64,000 nt of DNA, taken from the NCBI GenBank assembly GCA_023254735.1, contig JALRKV010000119.1:40344-104343 (forward strand), written 5' to 3'. Made by a program: the position numbers and the translations under genes. The number at the start of each line of letters is the position of its first letter. Within the stretch, counting starts at the first letter, position 1. The stretch comes from Pseudomonadales bacterium. GTDB taxonomy: Bacteria; Pseudomonadota; Gammaproteobacteria; Pseudomonadales; Pseudohongiellaceae. The notes under the pieces are model-generated. The model did not search any database, had not been told where the DNA came from, and worked only from the letters and a program-made list of their open reading frames with translations. Shown here piece after piece: positions 62,183 to 64,000 of the stretch.

Positions 62183-62895
62183 TAGCGACTCGCTTCCGGC
62201 TGGCTTTGGTTGCGCGAAGGCCCGCTGTCATTGGCGATACTGCCGTCTTTCATTTCGACGACGCGGTGGCAATGCTGTGCGATTTCATCTTCATGCGTCA
62301 CTACAATAAGCGTTTGCCCCTCGCTGTGGAGTTCGTCGAACAGCGCCATGATTTCGACGGTAGTCTTCGAATCCAAATTGCCCGTGGGCTCGTCTGCCAA
62401 CAAGATCGAAGGCTCGGTTACGAGCGCGCGAGCGATAGCAACGCGCTGGCGCTGACCGCCCGATAGCTGGTTTGGCAGGTGATCAATTCGGTCACTCAGG
62501 CCGACCCGCGCCAGCGCTTCTAGCGCGCGTTTCTTGCGCTCGCGATAGCCAACAGCGCGATAAATTAGTGGCTGCATGACATTGGCGAGCGCAGTGGAGC
62601 GCGGCAGCAGATTAAAGCTTTGAAAAATGAAACCGATTTCGAGATTACGAATTTCAGAGAGCTGGTTCTGGTCGAGGGTTTCGACGTTTTTGCCATTAAG
62701 GTGGTATTGGCCACTGGTCGGTTTATCCAAGCAGCCCAGAATGTTGAGCATCGTCGATTTGCCCGAACCGGAGCTGCCAATAAACGCCATGTAATCGTTC
62801 ACCCCGACTGCGATATCGATGCCGTCGAGGGCGCGCACAACCTGATTGCCCATCTCATAGTATTTGGTGACTTGAGTTAGCTCAATTAGCGCCAT
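62182..62895 (-). CDS. MacB/LolD-like ABC transporter ATPase
   Basis: A 237-residue ABC ATPase with canonical Walker A (IGSSGSGKSTMLNILG), signature LSGGQRQRVAIAR and Walker B LLADEPTGNLD, all in the order of the MacB/LolD subgroup. It energises the permease gene that overlaps it by 1 bp. The adaptor gene precedes it by 5 bp. Confidence 0.92.
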   Translation of the reverse strand: MALIELTQVTKYYEMGNQVVRALDGIDIAVGVNDYMAFIGSSGSGKSTMLNILGCLDKPTSGQYHLNGKNVETLDQNQLSEIRNLEIGFIFQSFNLLPRSTALANVMQPLIYRAVGYRERKKRALEALARVGLSDRIDHLPNQLSGGQRQRVAIARALVTEPSILLADEPTGNLDSKTTVEIMALFDELHSEGQTLIVVTHEDEIAQHCHRVVEMKDGSIANDSGPSRNQSQPEASR

Positions 62896-62900
62896 GGGGG

Positions 62901-64000
62901 CTATTGCTCCAGTCGCCTAGCGTCGAGTTCGTCGCCTTCGAGGAGATGACGCAGCTCTTCATCGGGGCCCACGACAATTTCGACATCGCCCTCGATGCCG
63001 GTGAGCAGCTCCTGATATTCGTCGTCTGAAATCCCGACCTCGATTTTAGTTTTGCGGGCGACGCCGTTGTCGTTAACGAATACAAAGTAGTCATTGCGCA
63101 GCGCAGCGCGGTCTTCCTCGAAGATTATCGCCTGCAGTGGCACCGCCGTGACACTCTGATCTTGGCGCGTGAAAATCTCAGCGCGGCAGGACATGCCGGG
63201 TCTGAGGGTGACTTCGCCGGCATCGACGATATCGATTTTTACGGTGAAGCTCAGTCCTTGGCGCCCCGGTGCAATTTTTGCCGTGTTGGCGATGTAGCGA
63301 ACTGTGCCGATCATTGGCTGATCGGGATACGCGATGGCGACAATCTCGACGCGCTGGCCGATGGCTATGTTGGCGACATCGGCCTCATCAACGAGCACTT
63401 CTGTGTAGATGCTCGCAGGATTTGCGATAGTCATGAGTGATGAGCCGGGGATGTTGGTAGAACTCGCAATCGCCGTTTCGCCGACTTTGATATCGAGGCT
63501 CGTAACAACCCCATCGATCGGTGACACGATCTTTGTATTGCTAAGCTGGTCCTCTATCTGATCGAGCTGCGCCTCTGACTGAGTGAGTCTTTCGCGCGCG
63601 GACTTAAGATCGATTCGAGCGAGATCTAATTGATTGCGCATCATTTCGAATTCGTCGCTGCCGATCATGTCACGTTCAAACAGGGTGCGCGAACGCTCGT
63701 ATTGATTCTCGAGATTGCCAATACGCACCTCTTGGCGCTCGATATCGATGGTGTTAATGCGAACCGCAGCCTCAGCCTGTTCAAGAGATGCGATGAAATT
63801 GATGTCTTCGACCTGCAGCACGAGCTGACCTTGACTTACCGTATCGCCTTCCTCGACATATAGCTCGGCGACTCGACCGATGACCTCTGAGCTCAGCATG
63901 ACCTCCTCCTCATGGGCTAAGAAGCCGGAGGCAAGAATGGAGGGGCTAATGACGCGCTCGGTGATGCCGGCGACGGTTACTTCCTTCCGCGCAGTGCCGA
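62901..64000 (-). CDS. MacA-like periplasmic adaptor protein (partial, runs off right edge)
   Basis: The reading frame is open to the window edge, so the N-terminus and start are missing. The visible part is a membrane-fusion (HlyD/MacA) adaptor. A biotinyl-lipoyl-like half (EVIGRVAELYVEEGDTVSQGQLV) is followed by a long coiled-coil hairpin (EQAEAAVRINTIDIERQEVRIGN to LEDQLSNT) and then IVSPIDGVVTSLDIKVGETA and beta-barrel domains. It links the MacB-like permease to an outer-membrane channel, whose gene is not in this window. Confidence 0.9.
   Translation of the reverse strand, partial: GTARKEVTVAGITERVISPSILASGFLAHEEEVMLSSEVIGRVAELYVEEGDTVSQGQLVLQVEDINFIASLEQAEAAVRINTIDIERQEVRIGNLENQYERSRTLFERDMIGSDEFEMMRNQLDLARIDLKSARERLTQSEAQLDQIEDQLSNTKIVSPIDGVVTSLDIKVGETAIASSTNIPGSSLMTIANPASIYTEVLVDEADVANIAIGQRVEIVAIAYPDQPMIGTVRYIANTAKIAPGRQGLSFTVKIDIVDAGEVTLRPGMSCRAEIFTRQDQSVTAVPLQAIIFEEDRAALRNDYFVFVNDNGVARKTKIEVGISDDEYQELLTGIEGDVEIVVGPDEELRHLLEGDELDARRLEQ

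Overview
The window is a continuous 64-kb piece of a bacterial chromosome, densely packed with genes on both strands and moderately GC-rich. It looks like a heterotrophic, probably marine gammaproteobacterium. The basis is an Fnr protein very close to the enterobacterial type, a Pal lipoprotein, TonB-dependent receptors, several beta-oxidation clusters and an ArfB. A Cellvibrionales/Halieaceae-like lineage is my inference. I saw no rRNA, tRNA, CRISPR array, prophage or insertion sequence.

Layout. 1-1.7 kb: a selenophosphate synthase fused to an FAD oxidoreductase, running off the left edge. 1.9-8.3 kb: YceI-like protein, TonB receptor, MFS permease, patatin, acetyltransferase, small lipoprotein, thioesterase. 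8.3-17.5 kb: amidohydrolase, Na+/solute symporter, ThDP enzyme, 2OG oxygenase, DUF4105 membrane protein, HSL-type hydrolase, DUF2306 protein, pal. 18-23.3 kb: a beta-oxidation-like operon with two acyl-CoA dehydrogenases, a histidine phosphatase, an APH-family kinase and an SDR; this gene set suggests catabolism of hydroxylated acyl-CoAs by a phosphorylation route. 23.3-24.9 kb: a split spermidine-synthase-like pair. 24.9-26.4 kb: fnr and a universal stress protein, each with an FNR box upstream. 26.5-29.5 kb: cardiolipin synthase, EEP phosphatase/nuclease and a K+ channel with a zinc ribbon. 29.6-38.4 kb: a second beta-oxidation cluster. 38.5-43.1 kb: class D beta-lactamase-like lipoprotein, DUF305/LVIVD protein, VOC protein, unknown membrane protein. 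43.1-51.6 kb: LLM oxidoreductase, serine hydrolase, S1/P1 nuclease and a five-gene branched-chain-amino-acid-type ABC importer. 51.7-52.6 kb: arfB. 52.6-56.2 kb: a selenoprotein operon. 56.4-64 kb: TonB receptor, SPFH/NfeD pair, alpha/beta hydrolase and a MacAB-like export system running off the right edge.

The main find is a UGSC-family selenoprotein at 53865-54386. A naive reading splits it in two because its selenocysteine codon is TGA. A hairpin with bacterial SECIS geometry lies immediately downstream of that TGA. The selenophosphate synthase needed to supply selenium lies at the other end of the same window. The selenoprotein sits in an operon with a thioredoxin-fold protein, a small membrane protein and a thiolase.

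A second theme is a set of unrelated short tandem repeats with 12-bp (once 10-bp) period in intergenic DNA, terminator-like hairpins and one coding region. A third is an ABC importer whose two ATPases appear to pair one degenerate and one intact ATP site.
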